Shown here one piece after another: positions 8,934 to 17,966 of a DNA stretch of 64,000 bases (positions are counted from its first letter, which is position 1; every line of letters begins with the position of its first letter). The translations under genes and the position numbers were made by a program. The DNA is from Syntrophomonadaceae bacterium (GTDB lineage Bacteria > Bacillota > Dethiobacteria > DTU022): positions 17,813 to 81,812 of the forward strand of contig SKMK01000024.1 in NCBI GenBank assembly GCA_007121075.1, written 5' to 3'. The notes under the pieces were generated by a model. The model searched no databases. It was not told where the DNA came from and saw nothing but the letters and a program-made list of their open reading frames with translations.

Positions 8934-9039
8934 TTTCAGGAGTAACTATTTCTCCCGCGCGGGTTCTATTATTTCCATGTCAGCCAGATCGCCTGGAATT
9001 AGCTTGTGGGTCAGGTTCAGCTCGTCTTCTTTTTGAGAG
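8934..9039 (-). other. Short non-genic stretch with a possible gene fragment
   Basis: The minus strand has a start-less open stretch, about 9030-8940, reading ELNLTHKLIPGDLADMEIIE before a TAG. The L-x-PGD pattern is loosely like a FeoA-type beta-barrel, which would fit the neighbouring FeoB fragment, but the match is too short to claim. No promoter or RNA is evident. Confidence 0.25.
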
Positions 9040-10236
9040 CTACTTGCGCACCTTCAGCTTTTTAATGGCTCCTTCCAGGCCTTCCACGGTTAGCTCGTAC
9101 ATGGGGAAGATCTTGCGGATCATAGATATGGTGTAAGAGCCGGTGACGCTGCTCCAGTACGGGCCCGGGATGGGGTTCAGCCAAACGGAATGGCTGAAGT
9201 GATTGGCAATGCGCTGCAGCCATTCAATTCCCGGTTCATCGTTGTGAAAGGACCAGTCAATGGCCCCGCCCCGCATGGTCAGTTCACTCGGGGCCATGCT
9301 GGCATCGCCGAGGAGGATGATCTTGTATTCCGGCCCAAACATGCGCAGGAAGTCTTCGGTGGGGATGGCGCTGTCCATAAGGCAGTCCGGATCGAGATAG
9401 AGGTGCTGGTAGATACAGTTGTGAAAGTAGAAAAAGCGCAGGTCCTTGAAGTGGCTGGCCCGGTTCATGGCCGTAAAAAGGCGGCTGCAGAGGTGCAGGT
9501 ACGGATCCATCGAACCGCCCGAATCCATGAGCAGCACCACTTTGAGGGTATTCTTCCTGCTCCTGCTCCAGACCAGCTGGAGCATGCCTCCCTTGTCTCC
9601 CGTAGCCCGGATAGTTTCATCGAGGTCCAGCTCGTTCCGGGGGCCTTCTTCTTTGCTGCTGAGCTGCCTCAATTTTCGCAGGGCCACTTCAAACTGTCTT
9701 ACCCCGATGGTGGCATCGGTCCTGAAGCCCCGGAAATCCCTTTGGGCTGCCACCTGAACGGCCGATTTATTTACAGAATCGCCCCCGATGCGGGCTCCGG
9801 CCGGATGGTAACCGGAATGGCCGAAGGGAGAGGTCCCCCCGGTGCCAATCCATTTTGATCCGCCGTGGTGCTGTTCTTTTTGCTCCTGCAGCCGCTCCTC
9901 GAGACGGCGGCGCAGGTCGTCTAAATCCCAATCCTGGAACCGGCGCCTTTCCTGATCTGATATTTGCGGGGGAGGGAGCGCTTCTTCCAGCCATTCTAAA
10001 ACTTTTTCGGTCAGCTCCGGCGGCGTTTCAACCCCCTGGAAGTAGCTGTAGAAGGCCAGGTCATAACGGTCATAATGGGCTTCGCTTTTAACCAGCACCG
10101 CCCGGCCCAGGTGGTAAAATGCGGTCAGGCTGGATGAGGCCATGCCCCGGCTGAGGGCTTCCACCAGCATCATCCATTCAGTAATAGCTACGGGTACCCC
10201 GTAAGCTCTCAGCAGGTAAAAGAAGTTGATAAACAT
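9040..10236 (-). CDS. VWA domain-containing CoxE-like protein
   Basis: The 398-residue partner of the MoxR ATPase just upstream has a helical N-terminal half (about 1-200) and a von Willebrand A domain. Its metal-site motif reads LLMDSGGSMDPY, a DxGGS form found in CoxE-like proteins in place of the classical DxSxS. The domain continues with LRFFYFHNCIYQ and LLGDASMAP. Such VWA proteins work with MoxR AAA ATPases in metal-cofactor insertion or complex assembly. It starts 25 bases after the MoxR stop, so the two are co-transcribed. The client of this pair is unknown; the local iron-sulfur genes are candidates only by position. Confidence 0.85.
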   Translation of the reverse strand: MFINFFYLLRAYGVPVAITEWMMLVEALSRGMASSSLTAFYHLGRAVLVKSEAHYDRYDLAFYSYFQGVETPPELTEKVLEWLEEALPPPQISDQERRRFQDWDLDDLRRRLEERLQEQKEQHHGGSKWIGTGGTSPFGHSGYHPAGARIGGDSVNKSAVQVAAQRDFRGFRTDATIGVRQFEVALRKLRQLSSKEEGPRNELDLDETIRATGDKGGMLQLVWSRSRKNTLKVVLLMDSGGSMDPYLHLCSRLFTAMNRASHFKDLRFFYFHNCIYQHLYLDPDCLMDSAIPTEDFLRMFGPEYKIILLGDASMAPSELTMRGGAIDWSFHNDEPGIEWLQRIANHFSHSVWLNPIPGPYWSSVTGSYTISMIRKIFPMYELTVEGLEGAIKKLKVRK

Positions 10237-10261
10237 AAAACTGGTCCTTTCGAAAAGGCCT

Positions 10262-11164
10262 TTAGCGGAGGCGTGGAATGCCTGCAGCCGACTTGATCTG
10301 CCTGCCCTGACTGTGCAGGCGCTGCAGGATGGTATTGAAATCCTGGTCTTTTTTTAACAGAACTCCCAGGAAAGGAAATTCGGCGCTGATTTTGTCGGGG
10401 TTAATACCCCCGATGGCCAGGGCCTGGGCCCAGTCCAGCAGTTCACTGGTGCTCGGTTTTTTCTGAAGGCCGCCGATACCGCGGATCCAGTAGAATGCTG
10501 CGAGGGCTTCTTCTAAAAGTTTTTGTTCCAGATCGGGATGGTGAACTTTGATGATTTCTTCCATCATTGCAGCATCAGGAAAGGCAATGTAATGGAAGAT
10601 GCAGCGGCGCAGGAAGGCGTCGGGCAACTCTTTTTCGGCATTGCTGGTGATGACGACAATGGGGCGGTGCCGGGCTTCGATAGTTTCCCCGGTTTCCGGG
10701 ATATTGAAACTCATGATGTCCAGTTCCCAGAGCAGGTCATTGGGGAATTCCAAATCGGCCTTGTCAATTTCATCAATTAAGAGGACCACCTGGTTTTCTG
10801 ATACAAAGGACCGGCCCAGCTGGCCCAGCTTGATATAGTGGCGGATATCGGAGACGTCGTGGTCGCCGAACTGGCTGTCGTAAAGCCGCTGGACGGTGTC
10901 GTAAATGTAAAGTCCATCTCCTGCCCTGGTGGAAGACTTGATGTTCCAGATTAACAGATCTTTGTTCAGGTTGTGGGCGATGCTCTGGGCCAGCATCGTT
11001 TTCCCTGTGCCCGGTTCGCCCTTGATTAAAAGGGGCCTTCCGAGGGCCATCGCTACGTTGACGCTGTTTTGCAGCTCTTCTGAGGCGATATAGTCGCCGG
11101 TTCCGGTAAATGAGGTATGGTTGTCGGGCAATGTTTCAGCCTCCCCTGTATTTTGCTTGATCAT
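10262..11164 (-). CDS. MoxR-family AAA+ ATPase
   Basis: This is a 300-residue AAA+ chaperone of the MoxR type. Visible motifs are Walker A GEPGTGKTMLA (about residues 51-61), Walker B VVLLIDEIDKAD, the sensor region VITSNAEKELPDAFLRR with its arginine finger, and a lid domain ending in a basic tail. The 5' gene of a two-gene unit, it is followed by the VWA gene at 25 bases. It probably remodels a metalloenzyme or protein complex together with that VWA partner. The ATG at 11164 is followed by a variable N-terminus before the conserved YIASEELQNSVNVA segment. Confidence 0.92.
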   Translation of the reverse strand: MIKQNTGEAETLPDNHTSFTGTGDYIASEELQNSVNVAMALGRPLLIKGEPGTGKTMLAQSIAHNLNKDLLIWNIKSSTRAGDGLYIYDTVQRLYDSQFGDHDVSDIRHYIKLGQLGRSFVSENQVVLLIDEIDKADLEFPNDLLWELDIMSFNIPETGETIEARHRPIVVITSNAEKELPDAFLRRCIFHYIAFPDAAMMEEIIKVHHPDLEQKLLEEALAAFYWIRGIGGLQKKPSTSELLDWAQALAIGGINPDKISAEFPFLGVLLKKDQDFNTILQRLHSQGRQIKSAAGIPRLR

Positions 11165-11256
11165 GGTTTTGCTGTGCTCTATTGCATTCTACTTGATAAA
11201 CCGGGCCCTCGCAACTTATAACTATTTTTTACACAGAGATTACTGCTTTTTTCCGG

Positions 11257-12114
11257 TTATTTGGAGCCCCTGGTTGTGACCTCTACTTCTTTTTCCAGCC
11301 CTGAGATTACTTCCAGGGCTTTTTTGAAGTAGGCATCCTGTTCAAAGCTAAGTTTTATAGCTTCCCGGGGGCATTCCAGGACGCACCGTCCGCAGCCGCG
11401 GCACTTGTTTTGGTCAATTTCAGCTTTGCTTTTTTGCAGGGAAATGGCCCGGACGAAGCAGGAGTTCAGGCAGTTGCCGCAGCCCTCGCACTTTTCAGTT
11501 ACGGTAATTTCTACCCCGTTCATCTTGTGGACCTTGTCTGTTATTGAGCCCGGTAGTACGGTGAGCAGCTGCCACAGGCAGCAGCATTCACAGCAGTGGC
11601 AGACTGTAATCATAGGCTCTGAAGGTTTGACTCCCAGGTAGAGTTTGTCCAGGCGATTTTTACCGACTGTATTGAACAGCCCCGCCTCTTCCGCCCTTCG
11701 CTGCAGGGCTTTGGCTTTTTCAATGCTGACTTCCCGGCCGAACCCGGGATTGATACTGCGGGCCCCTTCACCGATAAAAAGGCACCCCACGTCAATCGGG
11801 TAGCTGCTGCAGCCGTTGGTCTGCCGGCATATACAGGCATTCATGGCAAAAAGGTAGGAGGAGTTTTCAATGAAATGATCGACCACCACTCCCGGCAAAA
11901 CAACCTTGTCCCTTTTTTGCAAGGCCCGCCTCAGAGGCAGGATTTTGAGCAGGAGTTCTTTGAGCAGAAGCCGCCTGAGTGCTTCACCCAGGAGTGGAAG
12001 GCGGAACAACCGGCCGAAATGGAAGCGGGCCGGCCAGGCAATTTTGAGTAGTTTTTGCTTTGATCGCGCTATGTTGATAACAGGCACCCTCCCCTTACTG
12101 CCTTCAATATTCAA
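11257..12114 (-). CDS. 4Fe-4S dicluster ferredoxin-domain protein
   Basis: The last ~75 residues hold two ferredoxin motifs: CEGCGNCLNSCF and CRGCGRCVLECPREAI, each binding a 4Fe-4S cluster. The N-terminal ~185 residues contain further Cys groups (AMNACICRQTNGCSSYP, then CHCCECCCLW), which is typical of a Clostridia family annotated only as 4Fe-4S binding protein. These may bind another cluster or a heme-like group. The start is a TTG at 12114 after an AGGAAGG. It is divergent from the DUF169/HdrD-like unit and upstream of moxR on the same strand. The exact electron partner is unknown. Confidence 0.85.
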   Translation of the reverse strand: MNIEGSKGRVPVINIARSKQKLLKIAWPARFHFGRLFRLPLLGEALRRLLLKELLLKILPLRRALQKRDKVVLPGVVVDHFIENSSYLFAMNACICRQTNGCSSYPIDVGCLFIGEGARSINPGFGREVSIEKAKALQRRAEEAGLFNTVGKNRLDKLYLGVKPSEPMITVCHCCECCCLWQLLTVLPGSITDKVHKMNGVEITVTEKCEGCGNCLNSCFVRAISLQKSKAEIDQNKCRGCGRCVLECPREAIKLSFEQDAYFKKALEVISGLEKEVEVTTRGSK

Positions 12115-12315
12115 GCTGCCTTCCTGCTTTACCTGCCTTCTGCTTTAATCCCGCAGGAATTCGCCTGCAGTTGTGCCGGTGTGAGATAATTTAAGGGAGG
12201 CCGAATTATCAAACTGGATCCTGCACTGATCATTATCTGCTGCGCTATCCATCCGGCGCAGGTAGATCAGTTGAAAATGTTGAAATAAAGTGAAAGCGAA
12301 CAACATGACTTTTTT

Positions 12316-13188
12316 GTGAGACCATTTCATTTTTCCCTGGAGGTGGTTTCCATCGAGGCCAACACAGCCCCTGTAGGGATAAAACTGGCTCCTGCCGGTT
12401 TAAATACAAGCCCGGGCCATGGCTACAAGCTTTATTCCGGGCCCGCCTATTGTGATGCGGTGAGCAGAGCTTCATGCGGTGAAAGGCTGCTTATTACTTC
12501 AGGGTCGATCACTAGATGCCGCTGGGCTCCGGTGGTCCTGGGACTTAAAAAGGCAGAAAACAGGTTTGAAAAGGGCCTGGCTCCGCGTTTTGAAAACATG
12601 GAATCCATCTATGCCTTTCCGCTCGAACAGAGGAATGAAGAAACACTTCAGCCGGACCTGGTAATCGTTCGAGACAGGCCCAGCTTGATTGCAACGATGT
12701 TTAAAGAGCTTGCAGATGGCCGGCTTGAGGGACCTCATGCATACCGGTTCGACACGAGCGCCCTGGCAGTGATTTACAGGGAAAAGGCAGTGCCGAGGGC
12801 AGGCGCAGTCAAAATCTTTAACCGCTTGATTTACCATCTGAAAGGTCGCCGCTGGTTTAGGAAAACAGCGGAGTTTGCCCTGAAAAGCCCGCCGGCCTGT
12901 TATCTCTTCGACAAATTCATTGCCCGGTTTTTAGCCGATATGTCCGTTTGCCGCAATTCCACAGTTATTCCGGCTCTAAAAGAAAAGGCTAACTGCTCGT
13001 ACTTTTGCAGCGGGGCCATATTCTGGGGCGGCAATGATCCTGCCTACATGACGGCCGGTATATCTTATGACCTTTTTTGCCGCCTGGAAAATAAGCTTGT
13101 ATTAACCGGGTCGGGTGAAAACAGCACTGAAATTTTGGAACAGAGGAGGGCGGATTCCGAAAGGAGGGGTCAAAATCGGCAGCTTTGA
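12316..13188 (+). CDS. DUF169 family protein
   Basis: The N-terminal part reads PVGIKLAPAGL and then KLYSGPAYCDAVSRAS, the start of DUF169 proteins, in which a Cys follows a small-residue run. Further family-like segments are LQPDLVIVRDRPSLIATMF and CSYFCSGAIFWGGNDPAYM near the C-terminus. DUF169 proteins are common in anaerobes and their function is unsettled; many sit beside redox or C1 genes. The GTG at 12316 is the annotated start but its ribosome site is weak, so the true start is uncertain. The 3' end overlaps the next gene by 74 bases, implying translational coupling. Confidence 0.7.
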   Translation: MRPFHFSLEVVSIEANTAPVGIKLAPAGLNTSPGHGYKLYSGPAYCDAVSRASCGERLLITSGSITRCRWAPVVLGLKKAENRFEKGLAPRFENMESIYAFPLEQRNEETLQPDLVIVRDRPSLIATMFKELADGRLEGPHAYRFDTSALAVIYREKAVPRAGAVKIFNRLIYHLKGRRWFRKTAEFALKSPPACYLFDKFIARFLADMSVCRNSTVIPALKEKANCSYFCSGAIFWGGNDPAYMTAGISYDLFCRLENKLVLTGSGENSTEILEQRRADSERRGQNRQL

Positions 13189-14374
13189 CTTTTTTCGCTA
13201 CGAGTGCTGCACCCTGTGCGGCGAGTGCCTCTACCGGTGTCCCTACATTGATCTAAGCCGGGAAGAAGCGGTGGAGGAAAAAAGAAGGTTTTTGGAAGGG
13301 AAAGAGTCACTGGTCCCAGAGCGCTGTATCAGCTGTTATGCTTGCAACTTGTTCTGTCCCAACGGTTGCAGCCCTTACGAGCTTGTTACCCGGCGGTGGT
13401 TTGAAAGGTACCGGGATAGAGGCCTGCCTGTAAGAGCCCGGTATCTAATGCCCACCTTGCAACCCAACTTCAGGTCCGATTTGGTCCAGGGTTTGGACAT
13501 GCGGGAAAAGGAGCTGCTTGAAAAGTGGCGGCAAACCCCACCCGAGGGGGAACTGGTGTTATATCCCGGTTGTAACAGCCTGGCCCTGCCCCATCTCCTG
13601 GATGCTTCATTTATGAATGGGATCTCTGTTTCCGGGAGCTGGGACCTCTGCTGCGGTGAAATGTATTACCGCATGGGCCTGTTTGATCAGGTTATGCGAA
13701 GGGCTGAAGAATTGACCGACTATTACCGGGACAAAAAGATCGGAACTATGCTTTTTAATTGCCCGGCCTGCTTGAACATGTTTAGAAATGTTCTTCCGGA
13801 CCAGTTCGGTGCCCGCTTTAATTTCAGGACCGCCTACCTGGAGACTTATTTGCTGGAGCAGATCGAGGACGGAAATATTCGACCGATTAACAAGATAGGC
13901 AAGACAGTGACGATTCACGATTCCTGCCAGGGGCGCATCCTGGGGAGAGAGGTGATGTCTGCTAACCGCAGGCTCCTCGAGCAGTGTGGCATTGCAATCG
14001 TGGAAATGGAGCATTCCGGCGAAGATGGTTTGTGCTGCGGGGCCGCTGCCGGGGCAAACAGGCACAACCCTTTTGATATTCTTTCCTCCGCTTCCAGGGC
14101 ACTAAAGGAAGGTGAAAAAGTGATGAAGCAAGGTGCCGTTGAGCTGGCCCTCTACTGCGGCGGCTGCCAGCTGACTTTATGCGCCTCCCGGTTTATTGTT
14201 CCCACCCGGCAGCCTGTGCGCCATGTCCTGGAATATGTTAAAGAGGCCTGCGGCGAAGGAAGCCACAATCCTACAAAGAAACGGTGTGTGCAGATGCTGT
14301 TAAATATCCTGGTCAAGTGCTTTCCCAAATACTTATCTTCCAGGCGGTTTTGGATCAGTAATAAGCCCGGTTGA
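13115..14374 (+). CDS. (Fe-S)-binding protein with two CCG domains, HdrD/GlpC-like
   Basis: The N-terminus has two 4Fe-4S motifs: CTLCGECLYRCP and CISCYACNLFCP. Two cysteine-rich CCG-type domains follow, with CCGEMYYRMG (about residue 180) and DSCQGRIL.GLCCGAAAG (about 270-310), as in heterodisulfide reductase HdrD, GlpC and lactate-utilisation subunits. The protein should pass electrons between a membrane or soluble donor and an unknown acceptor. The GTG at 13115 is the only usable start before the first cluster, although an AAAGGAGGGG at about 13159 sits with no canonical start right after it. It overlaps the DUF169 gene, its likely partner. Confidence 0.85.
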   Translation: MKTALKFWNRGGRIPKGGVKIGSFDFFRYECCTLCGECLYRCPYIDLSREEAVEEKRRFLEGKESLVPERCISCYACNLFCPNGCSPYELVTRRWFERYRDRGLPVRARYLMPTLQPNFRSDLVQGLDMREKELLEKWRQTPPEGELVLYPGCNSLALPHLLDASFMNGISVSGSWDLCCGEMYYRMGLFDQVMRRAEELTDYYRDKKIGTMLFNCPACLNMFRNVLPDQFGARFNFRTAYLETYLLEQIEDGNIRPINKIGKTVTIHDSCQGRILGREVMSANRRLLEQCGIAIVEMEHSGEDGLCCGAAAGANRHNPFDILSSASRALKEGEKVMKQGAVELALYCGGCQLTLCASRFIVPTRQPVRHVLEYVKEACGEGSHNPTKKRCVQMLLNILVKCFPKYLSSRRFWISNKPG

Positions 14375-14442
14375 TCTTAAAAGGGGTTTACTGATTTTTA
14401 TAGAATGTTATTAATTATTATCATAAGGAAGAAGGTGCAATA

Positions 14443-14650
14443 ATGAAGTACGGAGACAGGAGCCAGGTCAAAGGCAGGGTTAAATATATTAAGAAAGGGA
14501 ATATTATGTCGGAGGTTTAGTGGAACTGCCAGGTGGGGGAGAAAAGATTTAGGTGATGATTATAAATTCATTGCGGGATTTGGACCTTAAGGTGGGCGAT
14601 GAAGTTAAAGTTGTGGCATATACGGTAATTTCCTGCCGGTTAAAGAATAG
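14443..14650 (+). pseudogene. Molbindin-type TOBE (Mop) protein, broken
   Basis: The first frame starts at an ATG at 14443 behind an AAGAAGG and reads MKYGDRSQVKGRVKYI, then KKGNIMSEV, before TAG at 14518. Shifting one base back, the sequence goes on LVELPGGGEKI, hits an in-frame TAG, then VMIINSLRDLDLKVGDEVK followed by VVAYTVI. This is the complete pattern of a ~70-residue molybdate/tungstate-binding Mop domain with a frameshift and at least one nonsense codon. An intact version would bind oxyanions in the cytoplasm. It lies between the Fe-S protein and the aldolase gene. Confidence 0.78.
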
Positions 14651-14658
14651 GAGCTTAT

Positions 14659-15429
14659 ATGAAAAATATGATCAGGGAAAAAATTCAGGAGGAAGCAACC
14701 CTGGGAGTTTTCCAGGGTTTTAACTCTTCAAGCATGGTGGAGATAGTCGGCTACGCTGGAATGGATTTCATAGTTTTTGACTCTGAGCACGGTTACATGT
14801 CGCCTGAAACCATGGAAAACATGGTCCGGGCTGCAGAATGCAGTAAAATTACCCCGTTGATCCGGGTCCCTCAAAACGAAAGGCAGTATATCCTGCGGGC
14901 CCTCGATATTGGAGCCATGGGCATCCATGTCCCTATGATCAACACCAGGGAGGATGCTGAAAAGGCTGTTTATCACGGCAAGTATTATCCCCGGGGAGGA
15001 AGAGGTCTGGCTTTTTCAACACGATCTGCCGGTTACGGGATCGGGCTAAACAAGAGGCAGTACCTGGAAAAAAGCAACCGTGAAACCATGATTGTCGTGC
15101 ACCTGGAAACCAGGACAGCTATGGATAACCTTCCCCAGATTCTCGAGGTGGAAGATATCGATGTCCTGTTTATTGGTCCGACCGATCTGGCCCAATCGCT
15201 TGGTTATTACGGAGACCCAGGCCATGAAGAAGTGCAGGAAATGATCTCTGGAGCGATAAATTTGATCGTCAAAGCCGGAAAGGTTCCCGGGGTATTTGTA
15301 AGTGATCTTGCTGCAGCTTCCGGGTGGATCAGTTTGGGAGTAAAATATATTGCAGGGGGCGTTAGTGGTATATGTTCCGGGGCTTTTCAGAAATTTAAAG
15401 AGGACTTTAAAGGCCTGATAACTGAATAA
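14659..15429 (+). CDS. HpcH/HpaI-family aldolase
   Basis: This 256-residue class II pyruvate aldolase belongs to the family of 4-hydroxy-2-oxoheptanedioate and 2-keto-3-deoxy-L-rhamnonate aldolases. It has FIVFDSEHGYMSPETMENMV near residue 34, the metal-binding and substrate segment RALDIGAMGIHVPMINT, and GPTDLAQSLGYYGDP at about 174-188. It should cleave a 4-hydroxy-2-oxo acid into pyruvate and an aldehyde; the substrate cannot be told. The ATG follows AGGAGC at good spacing. It reads on from the broken molbindin gene and precedes a promoter for the next gene. Confidence 0.9.
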   Translation: MKNMIREKIQEEATLGVFQGFNSSSMVEIVGYAGMDFIVFDSEHGYMSPETMENMVRAAECSKITPLIRVPQNERQYILRALDIGAMGIHVPMINTREDAEKAVYHGKYYPRGGRGLAFSTRSAGYGIGLNKRQYLEKSNRETMIVVHLETRTAMDNLPQILEVEDIDVLFIGPTDLAQSLGYYGDPGHEEVQEMISGAINLIVKAGKVPGVFVSDLAAASGWISLGVKYIAGGVSGICSGAFQKFKEDFKGLITE

Positions 15430-15594
15430 GATCTCTGAATTTCCGGTTTAAAGAATAAAATGGTGTACCGGCTATTGAGGAAAAGGATGAATTGATTTAA
15501 AAAGCTAAGGCGGCAGGAGGAATGTTAAATTGCCCTGAACAGGGACAGGGTCGATTTGAGTTAAGCGGTAAAACAAGCTAAAGTGTTAATATTG

Positions 15595-15603
15595 TGTTAT
15601 AAT
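15595..15603 (+). promoter_or_regulatory. Extended -10 promoter for the M23 peptidase gene
   Basis: TGTTATAAT is an extended -10 (TGN followed by TATAAT at 15598-15603), 46 bases before the ATG at 15649. The -35 position has no good match, as is common for extended -10 promoters. Confidence 0.5.
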
Positions 15604-15648
15604 CATTTATAAATTAATATCTTTTCCAGTTAGAAAAGGAAGACAACT

Positions 15649-17043
15649 ATGATTAGATTCAGCTTGTTCCGGACCTTGAGTATACGTTGCTCCCATTATA
15701 TTATCAGTTCCGCTTTAATTATCTTATTAGCGCTTGGCTCATTCCATTATCAGAACAGCCAGGTATATGTAGTGTCTGCTGGTGGGCATGAACTGGGTGT
15801 AGTAGAAGATGCCCGGGAAATAGATTTTTTTGTTGAAGAATTAACCGAAGAGTACAGCGCCCTTTACAGCATGGACCTGGAGTTCACTAAAAAAATAACC
15901 ATGATCAAAGAACTGCGACCGGACTGTGAACCGGACCCGGAAACGGTTCGTAAAAGAATCAGGCAGATCGGCTCCTTTTTAGCCGATGCCTACATGATCA
16001 AGGTTGATGGAAAACCCTTTGTTCCGGTGGCTAGTGAAGATGACCTGGATCAGGTGGTTGAAGCACTTAAAGATGAATATACCGGTGAATGTGAACGCGC
16101 CACCGCTAAAGTGCTTGATTTTATAGTTGCAGAAAATCTTGACCTGCAGGAAATCCGGGTTGAGCCGGAGCAGGTTTTTACAGCGGCAGAAGCAGCCTCA
16201 CTGCTTAAAGCTAATGGCAGTAAAGCTCCTCTTATAATGGCGGATGCCGGCTTGTTTGAAGACCGACTAAATGATTTGCATCTTCCTTCTATACTTGAGC
16301 ATGAGTTCAACTCGGCTCCATCCCATTTGGAAGTGGTGGTCCCTGGTTCTGAACCAGTAACGGAAAAGACTCCTGTCGAAGATATTACCGTAAGCGTAAA
16401 ATCCCTGGAAGAAGTTACTGAAATTGAACCGATTCCTTATTCAACTGAATATATTTATGATGATGATATGCTTATCTCAGAAAAAGAAGTTAAAGAAGTT
16501 GGCAGTGACGGAGAAAAAGAGATTGTTTACCAGGTAGAACGGGAAAACGGGATTGAAATCGAGCGTAAGGTTATTAGTGAAAAAGTTATAAAAGAACCTG
16601 AACCGCAGGTTGAGATCAAGGGCCTTAAAGAACCGCCGTCGATTGGGACCGGCCAGTTTGTGTGGCCCGTCCGGGGTAAAGGGGTCGTCTATAATGGATT
16701 TAGTTCCAGGCACACGGGGATCGACATCCACATCGAGCAAGGCACCAGTGTTCTTGCCGCCGATGACGGCGTAGTAACATTTGATGGTTATGGAGATACC
16801 CAGGGTAAATACTTGATCCTTCGGCATGGTAAATACTGGACCCTTTATCTGCATAACAGTGAACACCTGGTTTCAAAAGGAGACCGGGTATCCAGGGGCC
16901 AGCCAATTGCCAAAGTTGGGGCCACAGGACGTGCATTCGGTTCACACCTTCACTTTGAAGTGCGGGTCGATGATGGCTCCCGGGAGTGGAATTCCTACTA
17001 CCAGCACCGGCCTGTTGACCCCTTGCAGTTTTATAACCGCTGA
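15649..17043 (+). CDS. Secreted M23 metallopeptidase with a G5 domain
   Basis: The protein has a signal/anchor segment (about residues 17-35), an unknown N-terminal region (40-245), a G5-like domain (about 247-325, with EEVTEIEPIPYSTEYIYD and alternating charged strands) and a C-terminal LytM/M23 domain (about 345-464). The zinc residues are visible in SSRHTGIDIH and SHLHFEVRV, with GKYLILRHG between them. It should cut peptidoglycan cross-links or act in spore or cell-wall remodelling, with the G5 part binding the wall. It stands alone after an extended -10 promoter and is convergent with the phosphatase gene, with only 4 bases between. Confidence 0.92.
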   Translation: MIRFSLFRTLSIRCSHYIISSALIILLALGSFHYQNSQVYVVSAGGHELGVVEDAREIDFFVEELTEEYSALYSMDLEFTKKITMIKELRPDCEPDPETVRKRIRQIGSFLADAYMIKVDGKPFVPVASEDDLDQVVEALKDEYTGECERATAKVLDFIVAENLDLQEIRVEPEQVFTAAEAASLLKANGSKAPLIMADAGLFEDRLNDLHLPSILEHEFNSAPSHLEVVVPGSEPVTEKTPVEDITVSVKSLEEVTEIEPIPYSTEYIYDDDMLISEKEVKEVGSDGEKEIVYQVERENGIEIERKVISEKVIKEPEPQVEIKGLKEPPSIGTGQFVWPVRGKGVVYNGFSSRHTGIDIHIEQGTSVLAADDGVVTFDGYGDTQGKYLILRHGKYWTLYLHNSEHLVSKGDRVSRGQPIAKVGATGRAFGSHLHFEVRVDDGSREWNSYYQHRPVDPLQFYNR

Positions 17044-17047
17044 TTAT

Positions 17048-17692
17048 CTATAAATCGCTTTGATCTTTACCTAACGACATTAAGTGACAGGTGTCATTTA
17101 GTTTAACCAGGATGAAACCGGCTTCGGTAAAGTTTAGTTCGTTGATACAGGCGGTATTTTGCCTCAGTTTCCAAAAAGCGTTAGAGCCAAGACCCAAGAG
17201 CCGGCAGAGAAGGGTCTTGTTGACTGCACGGTGTGAAATAATCACTTTTGTTTTATGAGGCCGGGCAAAGGCCAGCCTGTAAATTGCTTTTTCAGTACGA
17301 TCAGCAATAGCATCAAGACTTTCTCCGCCGGGAAAGGTTACTTTTTCCGGTTCTTTTTCCCACAGTGCAAACAATTCAGGGTAGCTTTCCCGGACCTGGG
17401 GCAGGGTTTTTCCTTCCCATTTTCCAAAACATATATCGTTAAAAGCTTCTTCCTTGACAATTCTTTTCTCCTGTTTGTAGAAAGCGGCAGCAATGCAGGC
17501 AGTTTCATAGGCCCTGGAAAGGGGGCTTGAAAAAAACTGTGGATCTTTAAGTTTCCACTGAAAGAGAGCTTCACCCAGAGCGCCAGCCTGCCTGCGTCCA
17601 AAATCGTTTAAAGGTATGTCAGCCTGTCCGCGGAAAATTTCTTCCTGGTTCCACCGGGTTTCGCCGTGGCGTATAAGTAGTATGTCTGCCAT
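17048..17692 (-). CDS. Histidine phosphatase family protein (phosphoglycerate mutase-like)
   Basis: The catalytic motif LLIRHGETRWNQEEIFRGQ is at residues 5-23, with the phospho-accepting His in RHG. The second core His lies in VIISHRAVNKTLLCRLLG near residue 150. The SPLSRAYETACIAA segment around 58 is also typical. The family includes CobC (alpha-ribazole phosphatase), phosphoserine phosphatases and broad acid phosphatases, and none can be preferred here. The length (214) fits. The start ATG at 17692 lies just downstream of the intergenic region that carries the tenA promoter. Confidence 0.9.
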   Translation of the reverse strand: MADILLIRHGETRWNQEEIFRGQADIPLNDFGRRQAGALGEALFQWKLKDPQFFSSPLSRAYETACIAAAFYKQEKRIVKEEAFNDICFGKWEGKTLPQVRESYPELFALWEKEPEKVTFPGGESLDAIADRTEKAIYRLAFARPHKTKVIISHRAVNKTLLCRLLGLGSNAFWKLRQNTACINELNFTEAGFILVKLNDTCHLMSLGKDQSDL

Positions 17693-17878
17693 GTCGCACC
17701 GCCTTCTTATATTTTAGCTAACTTTTCAGGGGTAAAAAACTGTTGACAGCTTCCGGGCTCGATAATACAAATCTAATTATAGCCCCGGTTAATTATCGGC
17801 ACAAGAGGGCCCTGTAGCGTTTACCTGGAAAAGCTGCATTGCCGGCAGCAACTCAAAAACATCCCCTTGTAGGGTTTT

Positions 17879-17906
17879 TTGAGATAACGGTGAAAGTTGT
17901 TATAAT
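17879..17906 (+). promoter_or_regulatory. Sigma-A promoter for tenA
   Basis: TTGAGA (17879-17884) and TATAAT (17901-17906) are separated by 16 bases. The -35 sits on the right arm of an imperfect inverted repeat (CTCAAAAA at about 17852 with TTTTTTGAG). No thiamine pyrophosphate riboswitch elements (such as CTGAGA) are visible between here and the gene. Confidence 0.6.
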
Positions 17907-17966
17907 TTATTTATGCAGCTTGATTAAAAAATATACAGGGCCTATACAGTAAAGGAGGGGCTGATT

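Noticed and set aside
15523..15582. 19-codon frame preceded by AGGAGG
   Set aside because: The AGGAGG is only one base from its ATG and the product is too short to support.
17693..17966. TPP riboswitch before tenA
   Set aside because: The CTGAGA, CTGAT and GGATAATGCC-type elements are not present; only a promoter and an imperfect dyad were seen.
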